Shown: piece by piece, positions 33,778 to 41,850 of the stretch
How positions within the stretch are numbered: position 1 is the first letter of the stretch
Layout of the letters: each line of letters starts with the position of its first letter
From: RUG708 sp050946535
Lineage (GTDB): Bacteria; Bacillota; Clostridia; Peptostreptococcales; Anaerovoracaceae
Length of the DNA stretch: 48,693 nt
Direction: 5' to 3'
Assembly (NCBI GenBank): GCA_050946535.1
Contig: JBMNUZ010000013.1
Span: 1-48,693 of the forward strand
Program-made: the position numbers and the translations under genes
Notes under the pieces: model-generated
What the model saw: only the letters and a program-made list of their open reading frames with translations
Told to the model about the DNA's origin: nothing
The model's database searches: none

Positions 33778-34053
33778 TCAGTCAGGAATATACTTTTTGA
33801 TTACTGCTGCACTGTCCGGATCCGTCGCGTAGTAGATACGGACGTCACCGTTTTCGTCTTCGTCGAACCTCGTCTCAGAGATAAGGCCGTTAGCTTTTGC
33901 TGTCATAAGAGCTTCTACAACTTTAGGCTTTCTGAAAGCTTTGTAATCTGCATAATCGCCTTTGAGAGCTTCGATTACATCGTCTGCACATGCTTCATCG
34001 ACTGTAGTGAAGTACTTAAGGATTGCATAGTTTAAAGGTAATTTCTTTGCCAT
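33778..34053 (-). CDS. Small helix-rich protein of the choline locus, function unknown
   Basis: 91 residues: a compact, charged protein with YAILKYFTTVDEACADDVIE and KPKVVEALMTAKANGLISET, a pattern that fits a winged-helix (DNA-binding or protein-binding) fold, ending in a beta hairpin (GDVRIYYATD). It has no signal peptide. It begins 5 nt after the transporter stop with GGAGG 10 nt before the ATG, so it is co-translated with the transporter at the head of the operon. It could be a local regulator or adaptor. I do not recognise a named family. Confidence 0.75.
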   Translation of the reverse strand: MAKKLPLNYAILKYFTTVDEACADDVIEALKGDYADYKAFRKPKVVEALMTAKANGLISETRFDEDENGDVRIYYATDPDSAAVIKKYIPD

Positions 34054-34058
34054 TTCTA

Positions 34059-35162
34059 TTAAGCCTCCTCTTTCTTTCTGAACAGATCAAGCGGATTTAC
34101 AGCTATGAAGAAGATACCGATTACCATTACGACTGCAGCTGCCCACTGAATCGGAGCCAGTGCGTATCCGTCGATTCCTGCGATAAGTCCGATGATGATC
34201 CAGCAGCAGAATGGTCCCCAGAATGAGAACATTCCGTTGAGTGCCATACCGAGTGCTGCTCCGCACATGCTGTTGCCCTTGTACCAGCGTGCATATGAGT
34301 ACTGGGCAAAGAAGCCTGAAACGATGAAGAATATGATCGACCAGTCTGAGAATGCCTCGCCTGCAAGTCTCCAGCCCAGTGTGATGTTTTCGCCTGCGAT
34401 GAGCGACCACATAGGGAGAAGGAATATCAGGTTTGCGAGACCGGATGTTACCTGACGGATCGTGATTGAAATTTCGAAGTCAACCATGCAAGTAGCATAT
34501 CCGCCTACGCATCCTTCGAATCCCCAGCCGAGTGCTGAGATGAATGCGATTACGATTCCGAGGAATGCATCCTTGTTCGTATCTCCGAGAGTCGTGCTTC
34601 CGATCATGAATGTTGCAATAGCGCAGATGATGATACCGCAGATCATTCTGAAATTGAGTTCCTGCTTGTAGAAAATCCTTCCCAGAATCGCACCTATTGC
34701 CGGGCAGAGAGCTGAAATAGGAACTGCGATCGATCCTGCCAGCTGAAGTCCGATTACATATGCCGAACTTGCGATAGGTCCTCCGATAATAGCGCACAGA
34801 ATGAGGATACGTCCTGCTCTTGAATTAAGAGTCTTGACGTAATCGCCGAACTTACCTTTTACGAGGGCAATGATTATACACCATATACCTGAAATAGTAT
34901 CGTTCAGTGCGCTTCCGAGCGATCCCAGAAGATATGTGACTACGAAAGCCGAGAGAGCGATTCCCGATGTCGAAGTCGCCGGGTCAGCATAAAAGTAGTC
35001 AGCCCATACGCCCTTTGCCATACCGAGCGTCATGAACGCGGTGTAAAGACCGTAAGCCACACCTGAAATAAAAGCCGTAAATACGCCTTTTTTAAAGAAG
35101 CTGGAATCCATCTTCTTTTTCTTTGCTACAACACCGGCGCTCGGCACTGCAACATTAGCCAT
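34059..35162 (-). CDS. Ten-TM carrier of the drug/metabolite type, likely choline locus transporter
   Basis: 367 residues with about ten hydrophobic segments arranged as two similar halves, as in the DMT/RhaT superfamily (segments near 30-50, 65-85, 95-112, 130-150, 155-175, 185-205, 215-235, 255-275, 290-315 and 320-350). It is the first gene of the operon under the MerR-type promoter. The start is ATG 35160-35162 with GGAG upstream; an upstream extension would run into the promoter. It probably moves choline or a product such as trimethylamine; direction and substrate are inferred from position. It is not of the BCCT choline family. Confidence 0.7.
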   Translation of the reverse strand: MANVAVPSAGVVAKKKKMDSSFFKKGVFTAFISGVAYGLYTAFMTLGMAKGVWADYFYADPATSTSGIALSAFVVTYLLGSLGSALNDTISGIWCIIIALVKGKFGDYVKTLNSRAGRILILCAIIGGPIASSAYVIGLQLAGSIAVPISALCPAIGAILGRIFYKQELNFRMICGIIICAIATFMIGSTTLGDTNKDAFLGIVIAFISALGWGFEGCVGGYATCMVDFEISITIRQVTSGLANLIFLLPMWSLIAGENITLGWRLAGEAFSDWSIIFFIVSGFFAQYSYARWYKGNSMCGAALGMALNGMFSFWGPFCCWIIIGLIAGIDGYALAPIQWAAAVVMVIGIFFIAVNPLDLFRKKEEA

Positions 35163-35204
35163 AACTTTTCTCCTTTCAAACAAAACAAAAAATAATAAAT
35201 TCGG

Positions 35205-35276
35205 TCCGGTTTCAACCGGAAATAACCCACACTTTCCCTCGAGTAGTATATCTTTTACCCATAGGGGCAAGGTCAA
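35205..35276 (-). promoter_or_regulatory. MerR-type promoter of the choline microcompartment operon
   Basis: On the minus strand TTGACC (35271-35276) and TATACT (35245-35250) are separated by 20 bp, too long for unaided sigma-A but typical of MerR-family promoters. The spacer contains a dyad (CTTGCCCCTATGGGTAAAAG; arms CxTTxxCCC and GGGxxAAxG), where such regulators bind. The leader then has a perfect small hairpin TCCGGTT-tc-AACCGGA (35205-35220). The next gene upstream encodes a MerR-family protein, the obvious candidate regulator. Confidence 0.8.
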
Positions 35277-35607
35277 GTTAATATTTTGTCAGATTCAAAA
35301 TGCTTCTGGTATACATGTTGAGCCTGCAAAAGTCTTATTTTGCCAAATATGGAATTTACCTCTTGATAACGCTCTGGAAATCCCGGCTTAACTCTGTTTT
35401 TTCGTTTTCTTCCATAATATTTACACAATCAGGTGAAAACTTAATATATGTACATCCAAATAATCAAATGTTTAAGAAAAAACGAAATTTTCCCGAATGC
35501 TGCCAGAAAATCCGTAAAATATTCAAAATGTCTCACGCCGTCGTCTCAACATTACCGTTACGGGAACCTTTGGGATTCAAGACAAGCATTCTCTGAAAGC
35601 GTTCCGA
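35277..35607. other. AT-rich intergenic region, no gene seen
   Basis: About 330 bp between the operon promoter and the stop of the MerR-type gene. I find no recognisable coding frame and no convincing terminator for the regulator gene, so read-through from the regulator into the operon is possible. Confidence 0.4.
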
Positions 35608-36456
35608 TCACTTAGTCTCCCTGTGGTCAGCCTCGATGAGCACTTCTGTGACGAACATTCCAGGGTTCTGGCTGGTCCAGAAATCGGTCACATAACGCTC
35701 CAGGCACGATTTTTCAAGTTCGTATCCGTTCTCATCCGCCCACTTCACGATCTTTCTGTACGTATCAGGAAGCGTATCGTGTGATCCGATATGATAACAC
35801 GACACATACATTCCTCCGCCGATCCTGGTGAGAAGCTTCTGGTCCGGGGACTTTACAAAAGCCTGAACGACTCTCGCCGTTTCGCACGTTCCGTTCATCT
35901 TATCCTCGTACGACGGATACTGAACCATTACAGGACCCGTTATCGCCGCGTCGTTGGCTGCTATGTAATTTGTAAATTCTATATTGATTATCGTGTCCAT
36001 ATAGTCGTACTGAAATTTCTGGTCGAGATAAATCACTTCGGATGGAGGCATGAATTTTATGGATACGTTGTCCGCTCTCGTCGAAATGACGCGTTCGGCC
36101 TCCATTATCAGAGTTCTCCAGTCTTTTACGCTTCTGTATGCTATATCGATTTCGTTACGGCTTTTATCGAGTTCGTCGAGTTTCGCATCGAATGCGCTCA
36201 GATAATTGACAAAGCTCGTGTCCTGGAAAAGGTCTCTTATCTCCTCCAGTCTGAAGCCCGACTGCTTGAAATATTTGATAATAGGTACCATCAGAAGGGT
36301 CTGTTTGCTGTAAAAACGGTAATTGGTCTCCTTGGATACTCTGTCAGGAATGATGATCCCGATTTTGTCGTAAAACCTTAGTGCTTTTCTGGAAATATTA
36401 CAGATACTGCTAACTTCACCTATAGAATAATATTTGTCGTTGCCGCTTTCTTTCAT
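35608..36456 (-). CDS. MerR-family regulator with GyrI-like effector domain
   Basis: 282 residues. The N-terminal MerR helix-turn-helix and wing are YYSIGEVSSICNISRKALRFYDKIG, then NYRFYS. A dimerising coiled coil spans about 75-115, and a C-terminal GyrI/AraC-effector-like domain about 125-282 (VMVQYPSYEDKMNGTCETAR, GGGMYVSCYHIGSHDTL). Such proteins (BmrR class) bind small amphipathic or cationic ligands and untwist promoters with overlong spacers. It lies directly upstream of, and in the same direction as, the choline operon, whose promoter has those features. I chose ATG 36454-36456 (GGAGAG upstream). The ligand is not known; choline or trimethylamine is a reasonable guess. Confidence 0.88.
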   Translation of the reverse strand: MKESGNDKYYSIGEVSSICNISRKALRFYDKIGIIIPDRVSKETNYRFYSKQTLLMVPIIKYFKQSGFRLEEIRDLFQDTSFVNYLSAFDAKLDELDKSRNEIDIAYRSVKDWRTLIMEAERVISTRADNVSIKFMPPSEVIYLDQKFQYDYMDTIINIEFTNYIAANDAAITGPVMVQYPSYEDKMNGTCETARVVQAFVKSPDQKLLTRIGGGMYVSCYHIGSHDTLPDTYRKIVKWADENGYELEKSCLERYVTDFWTSQNPGMFVTEVLIEADHRETK

Positions 36457-36563
36457 CTCATTCTCTCCCGACAACAATTTAACATGAACTATATTCCGCA
36501 ATGACCTCCGGTGCAGAAAAGAGATTCCGGAATATATTCAGAAACCCTTACATTTGTCCACTT

Positions 36564-36592
36564 ATTTTACAATAAAAAAGAACTTAAAACAA
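36564..36592 (-). promoter_or_regulatory. Promoter of the MerR-family gene
   Basis: On the minus strand TTGTTT (36587-36592), a 17-bp spacer and TAAAAT (36564-36569), leaving a leader of about 100 nt. Confidence 0.55.
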
Positions 36593-36662
36593 TAACATTC
36601 AGATATAATTACATAATTACTTCCGATAATCTGTAGATGAATTTTTATTCTTCACAGATCTT

Positions 36663-36691
36663 TTGACCGCACGCCGATATTGATATAGAAT
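36663..36691 (+). promoter_or_regulatory. Promoter of the GNAT gene
   Basis: TTGACC (36663-36668), a 17-bp spacer and TAGAAT (36686-36691), about 40 bp before the ribosome binding site of the acetyltransferase gene. Confidence 0.75.
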
Positions 36692-36738
36692 TAATGTAAT
36701 CCGATTGATCTGATACATAGTCAAAAGGGAAATAAAAA

Positions 36739-37017
36739 ATGAAATTGATAAAAAACATAGACAGTATTTATCTGGAGAACGAAGACGGAAAAATCATCGC
36801 GCAAGTGCTTTTTCCCATAGAACCGGACGGAATTCACAACATCACCCATACCATCGTCGACCCTTCCCTTCAGGGACAGGGTATCGCGGGGAAGCTCGTG
36901 CAGGCCGCAGCCGATACGATACGCTCTGAAGGAGCAAAGACGCGTCTCACATGTTCATATGCGGTCAGATGGTTTCACGATCATCCGGAATACGGCGATA
37001 TCGTCGCAGACCGCTGA
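36739..37017 (+). CDS. Small GNAT-family acetyltransferase (YjdJ type)
   Basis: 92 residues; a minimal GNAT fold of the YjdJ/NATD1 group. IIAQVLFPIEPDGIHNITHTIVDPSLQGQGIAGKLV is read in pieces: the acetyl-CoA pyrophosphate loop is LQGQGIAGKL, and the C-terminal RLTCSYAVRWFHDHPEY is typical of the group. The length is normal for this subfamily. Single gene with its own promoter; AAAAGGGAA precedes the ATG. The substrate is unknown. Confidence 0.88.
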   Translation: MKLIKNIDSIYLENEDGKIIAQVLFPIEPDGIHNITHTIVDPSLQGQGIAGKLVQAAADTIRSEGAKTRLTCSYAVRWFHDHPEYGDIVADR

Positions 37018-37052
37018 TCCGCTTGCCCTGACCGTTAAATGTTAAATTTTTA

Positions 37053-37082
37053 TTGACATTGCCGCTTAATCTGGTGTATATT
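37053..37082 (+). promoter_or_regulatory. Promoter of tRNA-Leu(CAG)
   Basis: TTGACA (37053-37058), an 18-bp spacer and TATATT (37077-37082), 14 bp before the tRNA. Confidence 0.8.
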
Positions 37083-37096
37083 AGATAAGTCGTTGA

Positions 37097-37183
37097 GCAC
37101 GTATGGCGGAATTGGCAGACGCGCACGGTTCAGGTCCGTGTGGTTTAACAGCCGTGGAAGTTCGAATCTTCTTACGTGCACCA
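37097..37183 (+). tRNA. tRNA-Leu (anticodon CAG)
   Basis: The acceptor stem GCACGTA/TACGTGC, the anticodon arm CACGG-TTCAGGT-CCGTG with anticodon CAG, a long class II variable arm, the T-loop GTTCGAATC and an encoded CCA end are all visible. Confidence 0.97.
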
Positions 37184-37187
37184 GATA

Positions 37188-37222
37188 GAAAAAGAGACTC
37201 TGATTTCAGAGTCTCTTTTTTA
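37188..37222 (+). terminator. Terminator of tRNA-Leu
   Basis: AGAGACTCTGA / TCAGAGTCTCT followed by seven T residues, directly after the tRNA; the A-run on the left could make it act on the minus strand too. Confidence 0.92.
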
Positions 37223-37323
37223 TTCCTATCCTATATTAACTATCATTTATCGTACTGCTATGTTGCTTTCGATATCAAACCGGTGCGGTCATGTCTGTAC
37301 ACTCTCATGAAGCCTGGCAATAT

Positions 37324-37369
37324 AAAACCCTCCGGACTGTGCCTGCACGTCAGTCACAGCTCCGGAGGG
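37324..37369 (-). terminator. Terminator of the sigma/anti-sigma operon
   Basis: On the minus strand CCCTCCGGA pairs with TCCGGAGGG (37328-37369), with inner CTGTG/CACAG, followed by TTTTAT. It lies about 105 nt after the anti-sigma stop. Confidence 0.82.
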
Positions 37370-37474
37370 AGATCTGTCAGCTTATATAAAACTTGCTTTT
37401 CTTATTGTAATATCGGATTACGATCCGGAGAATCACTGCCGGAGCCGTCTTTCCAAAACGAACGATATATCAGC

Positions 37475-38677
37475 TCAGCTTACCGAACTTACCCAGCTGA
37501 GCGCTTCTTCGCGGCTCGTGCCGCTGTTGAATACCAGGCTGTACGAATTCTCTGAATCCTTCCACGATACCAGGTAAACGGTTCCGTCGGAGCTTCCTTC
37601 ATATGTGATTCCGTCCGTCGTTTCCGACGACTCGTAGCTCGTCCCTGCGTTGAGCTCTCTGTCGCCTGCCGCGGTACGGTATATCACCGAACTGTTTCCG
37701 TCTGTATAAGTGATCTGTGCGGTTTCACCGTAGATCACCTCTATGGATGATATCGACCAGCCCTGCTGGACTGCAGGTACAGGCGGCTGGTAATTCATGT
37801 ACTCCTGAAGCTCGGATACGCTGCTGACGGTTCTTACAGCATCATTGTCCATGATGTCTGAGTCATCGCTGCTCTGGTTGCTGTCCGTACTGCTGCTGTC
37901 CGACGTGTCTGAACTCGTACTGTCGTTCTGATTCTCAGAAGTGCTGCTCTGGCTCTCGCTGGAATCCGATGAATCGTCTGAGGAACTTCCCGAGTTCTTA
38001 CTGCTTTCGCTTCCGGAAGATACGGAAGAACTGCTTCCTCCCGCGGATGAAGGTGTTGAAACGGAGCTTCCTCCTGAACTGCTGTCCGAAGCGTTATTCT
38101 GCGATCCAGAAGCCGTGCCGGACGATGAAGCCGGCTGCTGACTGCCGGCCGCTGTTTCTGACTGCTGGCTGTCCCCCGTCTGGACATTGCCAGGTTCCGA
38201 TGCGGCAGAACCCGAACTGCCGGTCTGTTCTTCGCTTACAACTGAAGATGCAGGTTCGTCTCCCACGCCGATTATTCTGAGACCGGAGGGATCGCTCATG
38301 GTGAGCATGCCTATCGCCAATACGAGACATGCTGCTATGCTTGCCGCATATTTTCCGAAATTCCTGATCGCTGCCCTTGTAAAAGGCACTATCCGTCTGC
38401 CGCTGAGCCTCTCCACTGCTTCATCGGCAGCGCGTTCGATCCTGTCAGGAACATGCTTTCCCTCGAGTTCCTCAGACAGAACGGCTCCGGCCATTATGCG
38501 GTCTGCCATGCCGTCAGGGATTTCCAGATCAAAATCCGCCTCGAGGTCGAAATCCAGATCCGTATCGAATTCATCCTGCATTTCGCTGAAAACGTTCTGA
38601 TGCCCGGCGGAATCGCTGGAGGAGCTCACAGAAAACTTATCCTTATTTTCTGTCTCTCTGATAATATTTTTCCCCAT
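37475..38677 (-). CDS. Membrane-anchored anti-sigma factor with Ser-rich stalk
   Basis: 400 residues. The cytoplasmic N-terminal part (1-105) has an acidic repeat (DFDTDLDFDLEADFDLE-like) and a basic patch. One membrane segment spans about 110-128 (YAASIAACLVLAIGMLTM). A very Ser-rich low-complexity extracellular stalk follows (about 140-275), then a C-terminal domain (about 285-400: GWSISSIEVIYGETAQITYT, VYLVSWKDSENSYSLVFNSG) of the DUF4367 type. This arrangement with an ECF sigma gene directly upstream is the standard sigma/anti-sigma pair. AGGAGG precedes the ATG. The stimulus is unknown. Confidence 0.82.
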   Translation of the reverse strand: MGKNIIRETENKDKFSVSSSSDSAGHQNVFSEMQDEFDTDLDFDLEADFDLEIPDGMADRIMAGAVLSEELEGKHVPDRIERAADEAVERLSGRRIVPFTRAAIRNFGKYAASIAACLVLAIGMLTMSDPSGLRIIGVGDEPASSVVSEEQTGSSGSAASEPGNVQTGDSQQSETAAGSQQPASSSGTASGSQNNASDSSSGGSSVSTPSSAGGSSSSVSSGSESSKNSGSSSDDSSDSSESQSSTSENQNDSTSSDTSDSSSTDSNQSSDDSDIMDNDAVRTVSSVSELQEYMNYQPPVPAVQQGWSISSIEVIYGETAQITYTDGNSSVIYRTAAGDRELNAGTSYESSETTDGITYEGSSDGTVYLVSWKDSENSYSLVFNSGTSREEALSWVSSVS

Positions 38678-38700
38678 TCTGCAACTTCCTCCTGCCCGGT

Positions 38701-39180
38701 CTAATCCGTCCGGTTACCATTCATAACTCTGCCTAATAATCCCTTTGCTCTGCGAAGCCTTGACTTTACGGTGGATTCCTTTTCCCCGAGAACCGCTGCT
38801 GTCTCGGCAATCGTCAGATCCTGATAATAGAAAAGCTGTATAACCTCTCTGTAGATATCCGGCAGCTGTGCCACTGCATCCTTAAGCGCTATGCTTTCTT
38901 CCGGGATACCCTCAGCAGTAAGTTCATCTGGTACAGGTCCTCCTTCGCGCGATCTGCTTCTTATGATGTTCTTGCTGAGATTGGCCGCTACCGTAAGTAG
39001 CCAGGCCTTTTCATGCTCTTCATCATTGAATTCTCTGTCCGCTCTCAGATATCTGATCATCGTTTCCTGCAGCACGTCCTCTGCGTCTTCTCTGTTCTGC
39101 AGGTAAGAATATGCAAGCGCGAGAATTCTTTTTCCGTGACGACTCAGCGCATCTTCCGTTTTCCTGCGTTGTGTGTCCAC
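38701..39180 (-). CDS. ECF-type RNA polymerase sigma factor
   Basis: 159 residues from the GTG at 39178-39180, which has GGAGG 6 nt upstream. The longer frame in the same register would add 66 residues with no similarity. Region 2 includes RILALAYSYLQNREDAEDVLQET (about 17-40, read in parts) and region 4 includes LPDIYREVIQLFYYQDLTI and AAVLGEKESTVKSRLRRAK. The anti-sigma gene follows 23 nt downstream. It directs transcription of a stress or envelope regulon and usually of its own operon. Confidence 0.92.
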   Translation of the reverse strand: MDTQRRKTEDALSRHGKRILALAYSYLQNREDAEDVLQETMIRYLRADREFNDEEHEKAWLLTVAANLSKNIIRSRSREGGPVPDELTAEGIPEESIALKDAVAQLPDIYREVIQLFYYQDLTIAETAAVLGEKESTVKSRLRRAKGLLGRVMNGNRTD

Positions 39181-39536
39181 GTTCAACCTCCAGTGATAAC
39201 CTGCCAGAAATCCCCATCTTTGACAGAACCGTACCCGAAGGTATATCGACAGATTCCCCCGAGTTCCTGTCTGAGACAATTGGTCGATGCTCCCCAGCAT
39301 CAGAACCCGACTTCCCTGGCGGATGCTTCTGATTGACAAAACAGGCATTCGGTTAATCCGGCTGTATGGCGCTGCCATTCCACAGGCGGACCGGTAAATC
39401 GTCCGGAACTCATCTGTCTTCTATTATGTTTTAATGAAGAGTCTCGATTGACCTTACATAATAGACACACTTCAGAGTCCCGGAAAGTTGCATCAAATTT
39501 ATAAAATTTAAAATTTTTTTTATATTTTTTTAATAA
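39181..39536. other. Intergenic region upstream of the sigma gene
   Basis: No gene is supported. On the minus strand TGCAACTTT (around 39484-39492) and TGTCTATTAT (about 39458-39467) resemble the two halves of an ECF-type self-promoter, but the spacing (about 19 bp) is longer than usual; alternatively TATTAT is an ordinary -10. The mntP stop lies at 39537, next to a T/A-rich tract (39505-39536) with no clear stem. Confidence 0.35.
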
Positions 39537-40109
39537 TTAATAATCGATGATTCCAAAGTGGCTGAGCAATACCCTCAAGCCTACTATAATGATGACTGCG
39601 CCTCCGGCTGCCTCTGCTTTTCTGCAGGAATTTACTCCGAAAACGCTGCCCGTTTTTACTCCGGCTGCAGATAAGGCGAATGCCGCCACACCTGCAACAT
39701 CTGCCGCGAGCCAGATGTTGACCTTGAGAAAACAAAAAACGATCCCTGCCGCAAAGGTGCCGATGCCGGCGGAAACAGCCGCCTTTAACATCGCACCCGC
39801 AGCAAACGGATCGTATTCTTGCTTTTCGTTTTCCAGACCTCTGGCAGCTTTTATGAACATGATTACGCCGGCTGCACAAAGCAGTACGAATGCGATCCAG
39901 TGATCATACTCCTGTATGTATTTTGCAAAAGTGCCTGCCAGAAAATATCCCGCGAGCGCCATCAGTATCTGAAACGCGCCGAACCATACCCCTGCAGCAC
40001 ACATATGTCTGCCTGACACGTGAGGGACAGCGCTGCCTTTGCAGCAAGACAGCGCGAAGGCGTCCATCGCGAGTCCGCATCCTATCAGGAATATTTCAAA
40101 AAGACTCAT
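39537..40109 (-). CDS. mntP: MntP-type manganese efflux pump
   Basis: 190 residues with six membrane segments in two repeats. The signature GCGLAMDAFALSCCKG (about 11-26) contains the conserved Asp, and the second repeat has AAVSAGIGTFAAG. MntP exports Mn2+. No yybP-ykoY riboswitch fits in the 60-bp gap upstream, so control is not apparent here. It is 60 nt from the protease gene in the same direction and may be read through from it. Confidence 0.88.
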   Translation of the reverse strand: MSLFEIFLIGCGLAMDAFALSCCKGSAVPHVSGRHMCAAGVWFGAFQILMALAGYFLAGTFAKYIQEYDHWIAFVLLCAAGVIMFIKAARGLENEKQEYDPFAAGAMLKAAVSAGIGTFAAGIVFCFLKVNIWLAADVAGVAAFALSAAGVKTGSVFGVNSCRKAEAAGGAVIIIVGLRVLLSHFGIIDY

Positions 40110-40169
40110 TCTATTATACCCGGTAATGATTCATATAGTTCTGTTTTATTTGCTCCCAGTCTGTATTTA

Positions 40170-41678
40170 TTACTTCCAGTCGAGCGCCGCCGAAAGATCG
40201 AGCATTCCTCCTGACGCCGTCTTCGAAGCCGTATTCGGCAGAGACTTGGCAGAATGAATGAGTATATATCTTGTCTCCTTCAGCGACAGTGAATATGAAT
40301 TGGTGTATACCATTGCTGCTCCCGCAGTTACAAACGGCGCCGCCATGGATGTGCCTGTCATGTATTCGAGCTGGCCGCCCGAGACGAGACCGAGAATGTC
40401 TGTTCCCGGCGCAGACAGATCTACGCTGGCAGATCCGTAGCAGGACGTGTAGTGAAGACTTCCGTCAGGCGTTGCGTTGCTTACAGCAATAATATTGTCG
40501 AGATCATAGGCTGCCGGATATACCGGTCTGTAGTCTATGTTCCAGCCGCTCTGGCTGCTGCTTTCACTGTTGCCTGCGGCTACGACGAAGAGCATATCCG
40601 AATCCTTGATAGTCTGATAAAGCAGGCTGTCGTTCAGCTCGGTACCAAGACTGAGATTGCAGATCTTCGCTCCGTTGGCTTCCGCGTATTTTATCGCTTT
40701 GACGACGGTAAGCGTTGTTCCCATACCGTTGGCGCCGCCCAGAGCTTTGACCGGCATCACTTTTATATTATCATATGAAGCAAGTCCGGTAACTCCGGTA
40801 CTGTTCGATGCGGCTGCGATGCTTCCCACGCAGTGAGTTCCGTGGTCGTCCTCGCTTCCGCTGTAGATGTCATTGTTGTTATCATAGAAATTCCACCCGT
40901 AATAGTCATCGACGTAACCGTTTCCGTCGTCATCGATGCCGTTATTGAGATATTCATCCGAGTTCACCCAGATGCTGGATGAGATCTCGGAGTTGTATAT
41001 ATCGGCTCCGGTATCGACCACAGCGACGGTAACATCTCTTTTGGCCTTGTATTTGCTCCACGCCTCCGGTGCGTTTACATCGACATCGGCGGTAGAATAC
41101 AGGTTTTCAGAATACGATCCGAACGTCCCGTTGTTGTTCAGTCCCCACTGGTAAGTATAGTACTGATCCTGCGGAGAAACTGGGTGCGAACTAGAGATAT
41201 TGGCCGAAGAATAATGCTGTATGATATTTGAGATCCTGGATGAATCTCCCATTGCGCCGTAAAAGACCGGCCCCGATATACTGCTCGCTTCTGCAGTAGC
41301 CGAGTCGCTTTTATCATACGAGAAATTCGGCTGATATGTCTCTACGTTTTCATCGGATTCGAGTTCTTCCAGCTTTTCAGCCAGTTCTTCCTTGTCTGCG
41401 CAGTTTATGCATGCCACACTGCCGTCTTTGTACATGACAGCAATCTCGTTGTCTTCATAATCGTCTATGGAATAAATCGTCTTCTTGCTGCTGTTATCCA
41501 GCGTATCGTTCAATGACGATACTTTCCCCCCTGCTGAATAAACTGACATTGAGCTGTCAGCAGCTGCGTTCGAAGACGTACCTTCGGAACTTTCCGAGAA
41601 GCATGTAATTATTCCAGACTGGAGAACGAGAGCTGTGACACATACAGCTGCACAGATCTTCACAGACCTTTTTTTCAT
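40170..41678 (-). CDS. Secreted subtilisin-like serine protease (S8)
   Basis: 502 residues. A signal peptide (MKKRSVKICAAVCVTALVLQ) is followed by an I9-like propeptide (about 78-120, EIAVMYKDGSVACINC) and the catalytic domain (about 170-500). The triad is Asp222 (VAVVDTGAD), His282 (DDHGTHCVGS) and Ser444 (TGTSMAAPFV), with oxyanion Asn370 (VAAGNSES). Asp/Asn-rich turns (NGIDDDGNGYVDDYYGWNFYD, read in parts) suggest calcium sites. There is no wall anchor, so it is probably released. I chose ATG 41676-41678 because AGGAGG lies 7 nt upstream. It would degrade extracellular protein. Confidence 0.94.
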   Translation of the reverse strand: MKKRSVKICAAVCVTALVLQSGIITCFSESSEGTSSNAAADSSMSVYSAGGKVSSLNDTLDNSSKKTIYSIDDYEDNEIAVMYKDGSVACINCADKEELAEKLEELESDENVETYQPNFSYDKSDSATAEASSISGPVFYGAMGDSSRISNIIQHYSSANISSSHPVSPQDQYYTYQWGLNNNGTFGSYSENLYSTADVDVNAPEAWSKYKAKRDVTVAVVDTGADIYNSEISSSIWVNSDEYLNNGIDDDGNGYVDDYYGWNFYDNNNDIYSGSEDDHGTHCVGSIAAASNSTGVTGLASYDNIKVMPVKALGGANGMGTTLTVVKAIKYAEANGAKICNLSLGTELNDSLLYQTIKDSDMLFVVAAGNSESSSQSGWNIDYRPVYPAAYDLDNIIAVSNATPDGSLHYTSCYGSASVDLSAPGTDILGLVSGGQLEYMTGTSMAAPFVTAGAAMVYTNSYSLSLKETRYILIHSAKSLPNTASKTASGGMLDLSAALDWK

Positions 41679-41743
41679 TTTACATCCTCCTGAAAAAAAA
41701 CATTCTCTATTAAATTGTATTAAATTAAAGTAAAGTGAATTAG

Positions 41744-41777
41744 ATATTGTATACACCAATATTAAATACTGTATACA
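41744..41777. repeat. Two 12-bp direct repeats upstream of the protease gene
   Basis: ATATTGTATACA (41744-41755) and ATACTGTATACA (41766-41777) are 22 bp apart, two helical turns, each centred on TGTATACA. They lie 66-100 bp upstream of the protease start, so they look like paired operator sites. Confidence 0.6.
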
Positions 41778-41850
41778 TCGCCATATTATACAGCAAAATT
41801 ACGTCAAGCCGCAATTATTTTTGCAAAAAAACAATATTTCTTTTTTGAAC

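Noticed and set aside
18327..35162. Ethanolamine (eut) or propanediol (pdu) utilisation operon.
   Set aside because: There is no EutB/EutC ammonia-lyase and no B12 diol dehydratase; the signature enzyme is a glycyl-radical lyase with the choline-site residues.
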